The notes under the pieces were generated by a model, which saw only the letters and a program-made list of their open reading frames with translations, was not told the origin of the DNA and did not search any database. Of a DNA stretch of 41,430 nt, positions 1 through 7,573 are shown one piece after another. The stretch comes from Bryobacteraceae bacterium. Lineage in GTDB: Bacteria > Acidobacteriota > Terriglobia > Bryobacterales > Bryobacteraceae. The DNA is taken from NCBI GenBank assembly GCA_025055455.1, contig JANWXD010000032.1:1-41430 (forward strand). Reading direction: 5' to 3'. The translations under genes were made by a program, and so were the position numbers. The stretch's first letter is position 1; the number at the start of each line of letters is the position of its first letter.

Positions 1-819
1 ATGCTGCCCCCGGACGCCCTGAGTCGCGTCGACGCTCAGGTCACGTTCTTGGACCCCGAGCGCTTCAGCTATCCACCTCTGCCGCCACAACTGCGGAACC
101 GTTTCCTTCCGGAACACCTCAGAGGTCCGCTGCGTCGGAACCGGTTCGGCGGCTGTGTGGCCGTACCGTTCACCAGCGACGTCGGCGAGACACGCTGGCT
201 TCTGGAGATCACCCGCGCCTGCGACATCGTACTGGGCGTGTCAGGCAGCGCCGGTGCGTCGAACGCGGCAAGGACGCTGGATGAACTGATGCGTCAGGCG
301 CACTTCAAAGCCGTCGCCCTGCGCCCGGAACGTTTGCTCGAGCCCGCGGCCCTCGCCACCCTCGAAGAGGCCGCGCGCCGAAACCTCCCCGTGGATCTCA
401 TCCTGGACTGGCAGCAGTTGCCCGACTTACCCGCGCTCTGGGATCGGATCCCGAACCTCCGAGCTGCCGTGGCGCACCTGGATTCCCTGCCGCTCGAGCC
501 GGCCGCGCTCGACCAGTGGGCCGACTGGATGGATCAGGCCGTCTCACTACCGGGCCTTTATCTGAAGCTCTCCGGTCTGCTGCGCCCCGAGGGACTTCAA
601 GCCAGCGTGGCAGCTCTGACCTCTTGCGTGCGTCTGCTCATGCGCTTGTTCGGCCCGGCTCGGCTCATGTTCGCCAGCGGGTGGCCCTTCTGCCTGCTCG
701 GCGCGGGCAAGTGGAAGGAGTCGCTGGCAGCCTTCACGCAGATGCTCGGTCCCCAGCCGATGGAGGCCCGCGAGGCCCTGCTCGGCGGCACAGCCTGCGC
801 CTTTTACCGGCTCGCCTGA
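1..819 (+). CDS. Amidohydrolase-2-like protein lacking the metal ligands
   Basis: This 272-residue protein resembles the amidohydrolase-2 / L-fuconolactonase family of TIM-barrel hydrolases. The landmarks are recognisable: the first strand (VDAQVTFLD, about residues 10-18), AHLDSLP (about 158-164), LYLKLSGLL (about 184-192), FGPARLMFASGWPFC (about 217-231) and a C-terminal LLGGTACAFYRLA. At each landmark, however, residues expected for catalysis are replaced. The family's HxH on strand 1 reads QVT, the Asp of the GSDWP motif reads Gly, and the Asp of the DHLGKP-type motif is Ala. It may therefore be a non-catalytic paralogue or a different activity on the same fold. The reading frame is open right up to the window edge, so the true start may lie upstream. 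Substrate unknown. Confidence 0.7.
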   Translation: MLPPDALSRVDAQVTFLDPERFSYPPLPPQLRNRFLPEHLRGPLRRNRFGGCVAVPFTSDVGETRWLLEITRACDIVLGVSGSAGASNAARTLDELMRQAHFKAVALRPERLLEPAALATLEEAARRNLPVDLILDWQQLPDLPALWDRIPNLRAAVAHLDSLPLEPAALDQWADWMDQAVSLPGLYLKLSGLLRPEGLQASVAALTSCVRLLMRLFGPARLMFASGWPFCLLGAGKWKESLAAFTQMLGPQPMEAREALLGGTACAFYRLA

Positions 820-878
820 GTCCGTCTCCTTGCCAAGTGGGAGCCGCAAGAGTATGCTGCATGTGGGAGTTGTTTCCT

Positions 879-1649
879 ATGCGCGCTCGAAAGATCTGGA
901 TCGTCGCCCTGGCCCTTCTCGGTCTCGGAGTCGCGCTCCCGGGCGCGGATTTCTGGGAGAAAAAGAAGTTCTCCGAGTGGACCGACAAGGAAGTCAACAA
1001 GATGCTCACCAACTCGCCTTGGGCCGCCAGCGTGGACCTGCGCGTCGGCATGCCGATGGGTCCTATGGGAGGGGGACGTTCCGGCCCGGGCGGGGCCATG
1101 GGTGGTCCCCCCGGTGGCGGAGGGGGTGGGTTCGGCGGGGAGGGAGGGGCCGAGCTTGGAGGAGGCGGGCTCGGCGGGGGCATGCCGGGAGGCTTCGAAG
1201 GTCCCGCCGCACCTCCTGCGATTCCCGTGACCATCCGCTGGCAGACGGCCCTGCCAGTGCGCCAAGCCCTCGTCCGCGCCCGCTTCGGCAGCGAGGCCGC
1301 CACCTCGCCGGAGGCGCAACAGATGCTCTCCGCTGAGCAGCAAACCTACATCATCGCCGTCGGCGGCCTGCCCCCCATGCTTCTGCGCGGCGCCGAGCCC
1401 GACAAACTCAAGACCGAGGCTGTGCTGAAGGTGAAAGGTCGGCAGCCACTGCGTGCCCAGGACGTGCGTTTCAGCCGCGAGCAGGATCGCCTGACACTGT
1501 TCCTCGTCTTTCCCAGGACCCAGCCGGACGGTTACACCATTCGGCTCGAGGACAAGGAAGTGGAGTTCAGCCTCCGACTGGCGGCCGCCGACATCAAGCG
1601 CAAGTTCAAGCTCAAGGAAATGCTGTACGACGGACGGTTGGAACTCTGA
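879..1649 (+). CDS. Exported glycine-rich protein, function unknown
   Basis: The product has 256 residues from the ATG at 879, which has a GGGAG about 10 bases upstream; an in-frame ATG at 861 would add six residues. The N-terminus (MRARKIWIVALALLGLGVALPGA) is a clear signal peptide. It is followed by a charged and aromatic segment (FWEKKKFSEWTDKEVNKML, about residues 25-43). A low-complexity Gly/Met/Pro-rich stretch covers about residues 57-108, and a more ordinary C-terminal domain of about 145 residues follows, with a VRQALVRARFG motif near its beginning. I do not recognise a characterised family. It is probably periplasmic or surface-associated, with the Gly-rich part as a flexible linker. 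The same frame runs open upstream into the preceding gene, but the signal peptide and ribosome binding site support the start given. Confidence 0.72.
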   Translation: MRARKIWIVALALLGLGVALPGADFWEKKKFSEWTDKEVNKMLTNSPWAASVDLRVGMPMGPMGGGRSGPGGAMGGPPGGGGGGFGGEGGAELGGGGLGGGMPGGFEGPAAPPAIPVTIRWQTALPVRQALVRARFGSEAATSPEAQQMLSAEQQTYIIAVGGLPPMLLRGAEPDKLKTEAVLKVKGRQPLRAQDVRFSREQDRLTLFLVFPRTQPDGYTIRLEDKEVEFSLRLAAADIKRKFKLKEMLYDGRLEL

Positions 1650-1652
1650 GGT

Positions 1653-2261
1653 TTACCGCTTGACGCTCACCTCGCGGAAGTAAACGGTGGACCGGGCATC
1701 GTGGTTTTGCAGTCCGATGTAGCCGTAATCGGGCCGCGGTCCGCGCACGGGCTCGTACCAGTGCTTGCGCTCCGGCACGGGCTGGCTGGGATCGAACTCG
1801 CTGACTTTGTGACCATTCAAGTACACGATCGTCTTTGGCCCGTCCAGGACGATATCCATCGTGTTCCATTCACCGGTGGGCTTCTGGAATCCCTTCGCCG
1901 CTTTGCTCAGCGAGTAAATCGAACCGGTGGAATGCCACTCGTCGCCGCGCTCTTCGATCTGAACCTCGTAACCGTTGTGCACCGCGTACCAGGGATCTCG
2001 AGGTGGCTCCGGCAGCCGGATGATTACGCCGGAATTGGCTGGATTCGTGGCCGTTTTGAACACCACGCGGATCGTGCAGTTACCGAACTTCTCCCGCTCG
2101 TAGTACAACAAGCCCATGCCGCCCTCGGTCTTGAGCATGCCGTCCTCGACGACGAAGCGTCCCGGGCCCACCATCTTCCAACCCGTGAGATCCTTGCCGT
2201 TGAACAGCGGCTGCCACTCGCCGGCGGCCGTCAGTGCCAGCCAGATCGCGAACCCGACCAT
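1653..2261 (-). CDS. DUF1080 / 3-keto-disaccharide hydrolase domain protein
   Basis: This 202-residue secreted protein starts with a short signal sequence (MVGFAIWLALTAAGEW). A single DUF1080 domain, now called 3-keto-disaccharide hydrolase, follows. Family hallmarks visible are LFNGKDLTGWK (about residues 19-29), NSGVIIR, GYEVQIEERG, TGSIYSL, GEWNTMDIV, VYLNG and the closing GYIGLQNH strand. The fold is a concanavalin-like beta-sandwich. Members hydrolyse or bind 3-keto-glycosides in the periplasm, and the family is greatly expanded in Acidobacteriota, Planctomycetes and Verrucomicrobia. It converges with the Gly-rich protein gene (stops 3 bases apart) and is divergent from the DUF58 gene. 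The substrate cannot be read from the sequence. Confidence 0.88.
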   Translation of the reverse strand: MVGFAIWLALTAAGEWQPLFNGKDLTGWKMVGPGRFVVEDGMLKTEGGMGLLYYEREKFGNCTIRVVFKTATNPANSGVIIRLPEPPRDPWYAVHNGYEVQIEERGDEWHSTGSIYSLSKAAKGFQKPTGEWNTMDIVLDGPKTIVYLNGHKVSEFDPSQPVPERKHWYEPVRGPRPDYGYIGLQNHDARSTVYFREVSVKR

Positions 2262-2308
2262 GGTTCCACCTCGTGTTGCCGCAGGTCTTTCTCCTCAATT
2301 GTGCCATG

Positions 2309-3400
2309 ATGCGATGGGGGCCGAACGCTCCGATGGATTGGCTGGGGAAACTTGCCTCGCGGCGCCGGGTGACGACGGGAGGCTTGGTTTTTGTTGGCGT
2401 GATCGCCGCCATGGCGTTTGCCGCAGTAGTGTCGGCCAACAACCTCTTGTTCCTGATCCTGTCCGCCCTGCTGGCCACGTTCATGGTTTCCAGCCTCATC
2501 GGCCAGCTGTCGCTGGCGGGTCTGGAGCTGGACTTCCGCCTTCCGGAGCACGTCTCCGCCGGCCGGGACACGATTGCCAGATTGGCGGTACGCAACCTCA
2601 AGCGCTGGACGCCCTCTTTCTCCGTGCGCGTTTCGGGTGCGGGCCAAAGCGTCCTCAGCGCCACCGTATACTTCCCACTGATCCGAGGCGGCACCACCGT
2701 CGAGGAGAACGTCACGGTGCGGTTCGCTCGCCGCGGGATGCACCGCCACGAAGGTTTCAAGGTTTCGACCGGATTTCCGTTTGGGTTTCTCGACCGGAGC
2801 GCCCACGTGGCTTTGCGGCGCGACATTCTCGTGTATCCTCGCCTGGACCCACACCCCGGCTTCGAGGCGCTGCTTGTGGACGTCGCCGGAGAGATCGCCG
2901 CCCACTTCAAGGGGCGGGGCCACGACTTCTACCGGATCCGCCCCTACGAGCCCCTGGAAAGCGTCCGTTACGTGGACTGGAAGGCGACCGCCCACACCGG
3001 CGAACTTCAGGTGCGCGAGTTCGCGCGGGAACAGGAGCCGCTGGTCGAAATCTTTCTGGACCTCGACGTACCGGCCGAGGCGCACGAGTGGTTCGATCGC
3101 GCCGTCGACTGCACGGCTTTTCTGGCCTGGCGGCTCGTCGAACGGGAAGCCCGTTTGCGCTTCAGCACACAGGAGTTCAAGATTTCCGTTCCGGCCACGG
3201 GCGACATCTATACTATCCTCAGGTACTTGGCCGTGGTCGCGCCGCGCCCGGCCAGGCCTCCCGCAGCGCCGGATGAGGAGCACAGCTACCGCGTCGTCTT
3301 CACCGCTCGCCCGCAGCACTTTCGCGGCGCGTGGGGTTCGGCTCGGATCGTGCATCCTGGCGTGCTCCTGCCTGCTGCGAGCCCAGTCCGCTCCGCCTGA
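2309..3400 (+). CDS. DUF58 domain membrane protein
   Basis: The product is a DUF58 protein of about 363 residues. Two adjacent hydrophobic segments lie near the N-terminus (GGLVFVGVIAAMAFAAVV and LLFLILSALLATFMVSSLIG). The conserved DUF58 core follows, recognisable as HDFYRIRPYEPLESVRYVDWKA followed by TGELQVREFAREQEP. DUF58 proteins are usually encoded beside a MoxR AAA ATPase and von Willebrand-type proteins; neither is visible here. In-frame ATGs occur at 2306, 2309 and 2333. A G-rich run at 2315-2320 would favour 2333, so the start is uncertain by a few residues. The last 128 bases overlap the next gene in another frame, so the final 40 or so residues are less secure. Confidence 0.82.
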   Translation: MRWGPNAPMDWLGKLASRRRVTTGGLVFVGVIAAMAFAAVVSANNLLFLILSALLATFMVSSLIGQLSLAGLELDFRLPEHVSAGRDTIARLAVRNLKRWTPSFSVRVSGAGQSVLSATVYFPLIRGGTTVEENVTVRFARRGMHRHEGFKVSTGFPFGFLDRSAHVALRRDILVYPRLDPHPGFEALLVDVAGEIAAHFKGRGHDFYRIRPYEPLESVRYVDWKATAHTGELQVREFAREQEPLVEIFLDLDVPAEAHEWFDRAVDCTAFLAWRLVEREARLRFSTQEFKISVPATGDIYTILRYLAVVAPRPARPPAAPDEEHSYRVVFTARPQHFRGAWGSARIVHPGVLLPAASPVRSA

Positions 3401-5228
3401 ACGGCTGCGCAGCAGCGTGACGGTTGTGGAAAGCATCTCGACCGAGACGCCCGCCGCGGTGCGGGTCCTCGAAGCCTCTCAACTGCGGCACACGCCGGGC
3501 CTGAACCTCGATGACCGACTGCGGGACGTGCCAGGCTTCAGTCTGTTCCGCCGGAGTTCGAGTCTGGCGGCTCACCCTACCACCCAAGGGGTGTCGTTGC
3601 GAGGGCTCGGCTCGACTGGGGCGAGCCGCACGCTCGTGCTCCGGGATGGCGTCCCTTTGAACGATCCCTTCGGCGGGTGGGTCTACTGGACGCGGCTTCC
3701 CCCGGAGGAAATCGAGCGCGTGGAAGTTTCCTCGGGTGGCTCGGCCAGCGCCTTCGGCGACCGCTCCCTGGGCGGGGTCATCGCTGTGTTCTCTCGTCCC
3801 CCGGAACCGAGAGCCTTTCGCGCTTCCTACCAGGCGGGCAACCGCGGATCGCAGGAGGTCTCCGGGGGCGTCTCGCATCTGGCGCGCCGTTGGGCCGCCT
3901 CCGCGAGCGCCCGCGCGTTCCGGACGGATGGTTACTACATTGTTCCGCCCCCGCTGCGCGGCGCGGTGGACCGGAAAGCGGGCGTGGACTTTGTCTGGGC
4001 CGGCGCTGCCGTCGAGCTTCCGGCGCAGCGCCGGCAGCTGACCTTCCGCATGGATCTTCTGACGGAGCAACGGCGAAACGGAACGGCCTTGCAACGCAAC
4101 TCGACGGGGCTGGGCACGATTTCCGCGCGTTACTTCGCCGAAAGCGGACTCGGTGGAGTTTCCGCCGTCGCCTGGCATACCCGACAGGAGTTTCGCAGTA
4201 CTTTTTCTTCCCTGAGCGCGGACCGCAACACGGAACGTCTCGTCTTGCGCCAGACCGTTCCGGCCCAGGCTGTGGGCGCGGCCGCAGTTTGGAATCGCGC
4301 GCAGTCGGGCTGGGCGTTTCTGGCGGGCGCGGATGTGGCCCGCACCGAGGGCCACAGCAAGGACGCGCTGATTCCCGCCGGTTGGCGCGTGGGCGGAGGC
4401 GCGTTGCTCCAACATGGCGTTTTCGGCCAGTGGCATTTCGTCCGCCGTCCGGCGCATCTCTTTCTGGGCCTGCGGCACGACTTCACCGGCCTGGGCCGGC
4501 AGTTCTTCAGTCCCAGCGCGGGAGTTGCGACCGCACGGGGCAGATGGCGCGCCCGGGCCTCGGTGTACCGCCGCTTCCGCGCCCCCACCTTGAATGAGCT
4601 GTTCCGCGAGTTTCGCGTGGGCAATGCCGTCACCCAGGCCAACCCCCACTTGCAACCTGAGCGAGTCCTTGGCGTCGAAGCGGGACTGGATTGGGCCGCT
4701 GAGACGACGCGGGCGAGCCTTACGGCGTACCGCAGCTCGCTCGCCGACCTCATCACCAACGTCACGCTCAGCGCCTCGCCGTCCCTCATCCTCCGCCGTC
4801 GGCAGAACGCCGCCGCCGCGGTAGCCCGTGGGATCGAGCTCCACCTTCGCCACCGCCGCGGGTCGTGGATGGGTGAGGCTGCGTACCTGCTGGCCGACTC
4901 TCGCTTCGTCTCGGGGGCGCGCCTGCCCCAGGTGGCCCGCCACCAAGGCGCGGCACAGCTCACCTGGCAGCGCGGCCGAACGCTGGCCTCCGCCTCGGTG
5001 CGCAGTTACGCCGCCCAGTTCGAAGACGAACGCAACCAGTTCCGGCTGCCGGGCTTCGCCACCGCACAGCTGTTTGTGCTTCGCGAGCTCCATCCCGGAC
5101 TGGCCGCATCGCTTGCCGTCGAGAACCTACTCGACCGCGAATACCTGGCTGGTTTCACTCCCACGCCGATCGTCGGCGCGCCCCGGCTGTGGCGTGTCGC
5201 GCTGCGCTGGGAAAGCGGCCGGAGGTGA
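3273..5228 (+). CDS. TonB-dependent outer membrane receptor
   Basis: A 651-residue TonB-dependent receptor. From the only in-frame ATG (3273) the protein begins with a long-headed signal peptide whose core is SCILACSCLLRAQS (about residues 27-40). A TonB-box-like SVTVVES (about 49-55) follows. The plug domain contains LDDRLRDVPGFSLFRR, GVSLRGLGSTGASRTLVLRDG, PEEIERVEVSSGG and GDRSLGGVIAVFSR. A beta-barrel then runs to the end, with YRRFRAPTLNELFREFRVGN, NPHLQPERVLGVEAGL and the terminal VENLLDREYLAGFTPTPIVGAPRLWRVALRW. It imports an unidentified ligand; size and plug resemble siderophore or cobalamin receptors more than the large Oar-type proteins. It overlaps the DUF58 gene by 128 bases, and the stop at 5228 overlaps the Shine-Dalgarno of the next gene. 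Confidence 0.88.
   Translation: MRSTATASSSPLARSTFAARGVRLGSCILACSCLLRAQSAPPERLRSSVTVVESISTETPAAVRVLEASQLRHTPGLNLDDRLRDVPGFSLFRRSSSLAAHPTTQGVSLRGLGSTGASRTLVLRDGVPLNDPFGGWVYWTRLPPEEIERVEVSSGGSASAFGDRSLGGVIAVFSRPPEPRAFRASYQAGNRGSQEVSGGVSHLARRWAASASARAFRTDGYYIVPPPLRGAVDRKAGVDFVWAGAAVELPAQRRQLTFRMDLLTEQRRNGTALQRNSTGLGTISARYFAESGLGGVSAVAWHTRQEFRSTFSSLSADRNTERLVLRQTVPAQAVGAAAVWNRAQSGWAFLAGADVARTEGHSKDALIPAGWRVGGGALLQHGVFGQWHFVRRPAHLFLGLRHDFTGLGRQFFSPSAGVATARGRWRARASVYRRFRAPTLNELFREFRVGNAVTQANPHLQPERVLGVEAGLDWAAETTRASLTAYRSSLADLITNVTLSASPSLILRRRQNAAAAVARGIELHLRHRRGSWMGEAAYLLADSRFVSGARLPQVARHQGAAQLTWQRGRTLASASVRSYAAQFEDERNQFRLPGFATAQLFVLRELHPGLAASLAVENLLDREYLAGFTPTPIVGAPRLWRVALRWESGRR
5221..5228 (+). 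promoter_or_regulatory. Strong Shine-Dalgarno setting the GTG start at 5234
   Basis: GGAGGTGA is nearly a full anti-16S complement. It sits five bases before the GTG at 5234, so it decides that start over the GTG at 5225 that lies inside it. It includes the stop codon of the receptor gene, which suggests translational coupling. Confidence 0.7.
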
Positions 5229-5233
5229 CGCCC

Positions 5234-5476
5234 GTGCAAGCTCCGTTTCACATCCGCGTGGAATGCTACTCCGGTTACAAAGCCGACCAGCGTCCACTTC
5301 GCTTCTACATCGGCCAGACGCGCTATGAGGTCCAAGAGGTGCTCGATCAATGGTACGGCCCCGAGGCGACCTGGTTTCGCGTGCGCGCCCAGGACGGGAA
5401 CCTTTACATCCTGCGGCACACCTTCTCCGAGCAACACGACTTCTGGACGCTCGAATCCTTCCGCCGGGGCGCTTGA
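5234..5476 (+). CDS. Small conserved cytoplasmic protein, function unknown
   Basis: An 80-residue protein starting at GTG 5234 (VQAPFHIRVECYSGYKADQRP). The N-terminal half is a short beta-rich segment (RPLRFYIGQTRYEVQEVLDQWYG). The C-terminal half carries WFRVRAQDGNLYILRH and DFWTLESF. It lacks a signal peptide and membrane segments. The pattern (VECYSGYKADxRP ... VxEVLDxWY ... F+VRAxDGNLYILRH) recalls a widespread family of small soluble proteins of unknown role, of the DUF6504 type as I remember it; that name should be checked. It is translationally coupled to the TonB receptor, which may reflect compaction rather than function. Confidence 0.72.
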   Translation: MQAPFHIRVECYSGYKADQRPLRFYIGQTRYEVQEVLDQWYGPEATWFRVRAQDGNLYILRHTFSEQHDFWTLESFRRGA

Positions 5477-5545
5477 CGCGGAATCCGGAGCCGTTTCGGC
5501 TGCAGCCGCGATACCGGTCTTGCCCGGCCGCCTCCGCGAAGGGCG

Positions 5546-6061
5546 TCAGAGCTCATGGACTAATTCCGGCAGCTTCCTTCTGCGGGACGGGTCGGGTTTC
5601 TCGCCCGGATAGCCCACCGGGAGAATCGCGACGGGAATCAGCTTCCCCGTGATCCCCAGCACGCGGCGCACTTCGTCATCCCGGAACGCGCCGACCCAGC
5701 AGGTGGCCAGGCCGAGGGCCGTGGCGGCAAGCATCGCGAAGGTGCAGGCGATGGTCGCGTCCTGGATGCAGTACAGCTCGACCCCCCGCCGCCCGTAGCG
5801 CCACTCGGAACGCGCGGGATGCGCGCAGAAGACCAGCACGACCGGCGCCGCGGCGATGAAGTCCTGAGCGACGGCGGCGGCGGCAAGCGCTTTGCGATGC
5901 GGTTCCTTGGTGACCAGAAAGATTTCGTAGGCTTGCAGGTTCCCGGCCGAAGGGGCGGCGTTGGCGGCCTCGAGGATGCGCTGGAGCTTGTCGCGTTCGA
6001 CCGGACGGGCGGCGTACGCCCGGATGGAGCGGCGAATCCGCACGACGTCGAAGAAGTCCAT
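5546..6061 (-). CDS. Nitroreductase family flavoprotein
   Basis: The product has 171 residues from MDFFDVVRIRRSIRAY. It is a compact nitroreductase-fold FMN oxidoreductase that would use NAD(P)H to reduce nitro, quinone or similar substrates in the cytoplasm. Visible hallmarks are the FMN-phosphate-binding RRSIR (residues 10-14), APSAGNLQAYEIF (about 37-49), the central helix with IQDATIACTFAMLAATALGLATCWVGAF, and the C-terminal ILPVGYPGEKP. The frame is open further upstream, but the sequence before MDFFDV shows no family similarity and no hydrophobic leader. It is divergent from the APC permease with 94 bases between starts. Physiological substrate unknown. Confidence 0.85.
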   Translation of the reverse strand: MDFFDVVRIRRSIRAYAARPVERDKLQRILEAANAAPSAGNLQAYEIFLVTKEPHRKALAAAAVAQDFIAAAPVVLVFCAHPARSEWRYGRRGVELYCIQDATIACTFAMLAATALGLATCWVGAFRDDEVRRVLGITGKLIPVAILPVGYPGEKPDPSRRRKLPELVHEL

Positions 6062-6155
6062 GCCATTCCCATTTTCGGATATCTGCGTATGGATTGTTCC
6101 TTCGATAGGCAACGCTCGCGTGCACCAACCGCGTCTGTGATAGCCTGCTCGTGTC

Positions 6156-7532
6156 ATGGCCGAAACACAACCTGCTCTGCACCGCCGCTTGGGAGTCCTC
6201 AACGCCACCTCGATCAACATGTCCAACATGGTCGGCATCGGACCGTTCATCACCGTGCCGCTCATCCTCGCCACGCTCGGAGGTCCTCATTCCTACCTGG
6301 CTTGGCTGGTTGGCGTGCTGATCGCGCTCTCCGACGGATTGGTCGTGGCCGAGCTGGGTGCCGCGCTGCCGGCCGCCGGCGGCACCTACGTGTTTCTGCG
6401 GGAGGGGTTCGGCCCGAGAACCTGGGGGCGCATGCTGGCCTTCTTGTTCGTCTGGCAACTGCTGTTCGCCGGTCCTTTGGAAATCGCCAGCGGCAATATC
6501 GGGCTGGTGCAATACCTGAAGGTCTTCTGGCCCTCCATGACCGAATGGCAGACCAAGTTCCTGGCGGCCGGCATCGGCGTTTTTCTCATCTTCACCCTGT
6601 ACCGCAAGATCACCGACATCGCCAAGATCATGCTCGGCCTGTGGATCACGATGATCGTCACGACGGGCTGGGTGATCGTGACCGCGCTGTTCACGTTCGA
6701 TCCGAAGCTCGCCTTCGACATTCCCCCGGGCGCCTTTCGCCTCGACCTGAATTTCCTTCAAGGGCTGGGTCAGGGAACGGCCAATGTCCTCTATCTGTTT
6801 CTCGGCTACTACCAGGTTTGTTATTTGGGCGCGGAGGTACGCGATCCGGGGCGCACGATCCCGCGCGCGGTGGTCTACTCCATCCTGGGCGTGACCGTAA
6901 TTGACGTGGCGATGTCGTTCGGCTTCATCGGCGTGGTGCCGTGGCGCGAGGCCATGGAATCAGAAAACGTCGGGGCCTTGATGATGGAGCGAGTCTACGG
7001 GCCGTGGGCGGGCAACGTGCTGGCGGCCCTGATCGTCGTCACTGCGTTCGCTTCGATTTTCGCGCTCCTGCTTGGCTACTCCCGCGTGCCGTACGCCGCC
7101 GCACAGGACGGCGTCTTCCTGCGCTGGTTCGGTGAGCTGCACCGCACCAAAGAATTTCCGCACCGCTCGCTGCTCTTGGTGGGCATCGGCGCCATTATCG
7201 CGAGCTTCTTCACCCTGCAAGAAGTGATTCTGGCCCTGATGGCCGCCCGCATCCTGATCCAGTTCAACGCCCAGGTGGTCGCGCTCTTTCTAATACGCGC
7301 CCGGCGCCCGGACATCGAGCGCCCCTTCAAAGTGTGGCTCTATCCGCTGACGCCGCTGGTCTCGCTGGCGGGCTATCTGTACGTGTTCTCCTCCCTCGGA
7401 CTGCGCTTCATCGGTTTCGGCTTGCTGACGCTGGCTGCGGGAGTGGTGGTCTATCTGATCGCGGCGCGCACCAACCGCGACTGGCCGTTCACGGCATGCG
7501 TGCCCGAACCGCGGGCAGCGACCCTGCCGTGA
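6156..7532 (+). CDS. APC-superfamily amino acid/polyamine permease
   Basis: A 458-residue polytopic inner-membrane protein with about twelve hydrophobic segments. The APC signature lies in the first helix: NATSINMSNMVGIGPFITVPLIL (about 16-38), the unwound GxG-type substrate site. A second hallmark is AELGAALPAAGGTYVFLREGFG (about 68-89). GYSRVPYAAAQDGVFLRWFGELH in the middle loop before helix 9 is also typical. It should catalyse proton- or exchange-driven uptake of an amino acid or amine; the substrate cannot be predicted. No good Shine-Dalgarno precedes the ATG. It stands alone between divergent nitroreductase and convergent MFS genes. Confidence 0.88.
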   Translation: MAETQPALHRRLGVLNATSINMSNMVGIGPFITVPLILATLGGPHSYLAWLVGVLIALSDGLVVAELGAALPAAGGTYVFLREGFGPRTWGRMLAFLFVWQLLFAGPLEIASGNIGLVQYLKVFWPSMTEWQTKFLAAGIGVFLIFTLYRKITDIAKIMLGLWITMIVTTGWVIVTALFTFDPKLAFDIPPGAFRLDLNFLQGLGQGTANVLYLFLGYYQVCYLGAEVRDPGRTIPRAVVYSILGVTVIDVAMSFGFIGVVPWREAMESENVGALMMERVYGPWAGNVLAALIVVTAFASIFALLLGYSRVPYAAAQDGVFLRWFGELHRTKEFPHRSLLLVGIGAIIASFFTLQEVILALMAARILIQFNAQVVALFLIRARRPDIERPFKVWLYPLTPLVSLAGYLYVFSSLGLRFIGFGLLTLAAGVVVYLIAARTNRDWPFTACVPEPRAATLP

Positions 7533-7573
7533 CGGCCGCTGACCTGCACCGTCGGGTTCCTGTTCCCATCGCG

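Noticed and set aside
1060-1200. A tandem DNA repeat in the Gly-rich gene
   Set aside because: The GGG/GGC runs are irregular and explained by Gly codons; no unit repeats exactly.
3300-5093. A 597-codon frame antisense to the TonB receptor
   Set aside because: The receptor frame has plug and barrel motifs throughout; the antisense frame has none.
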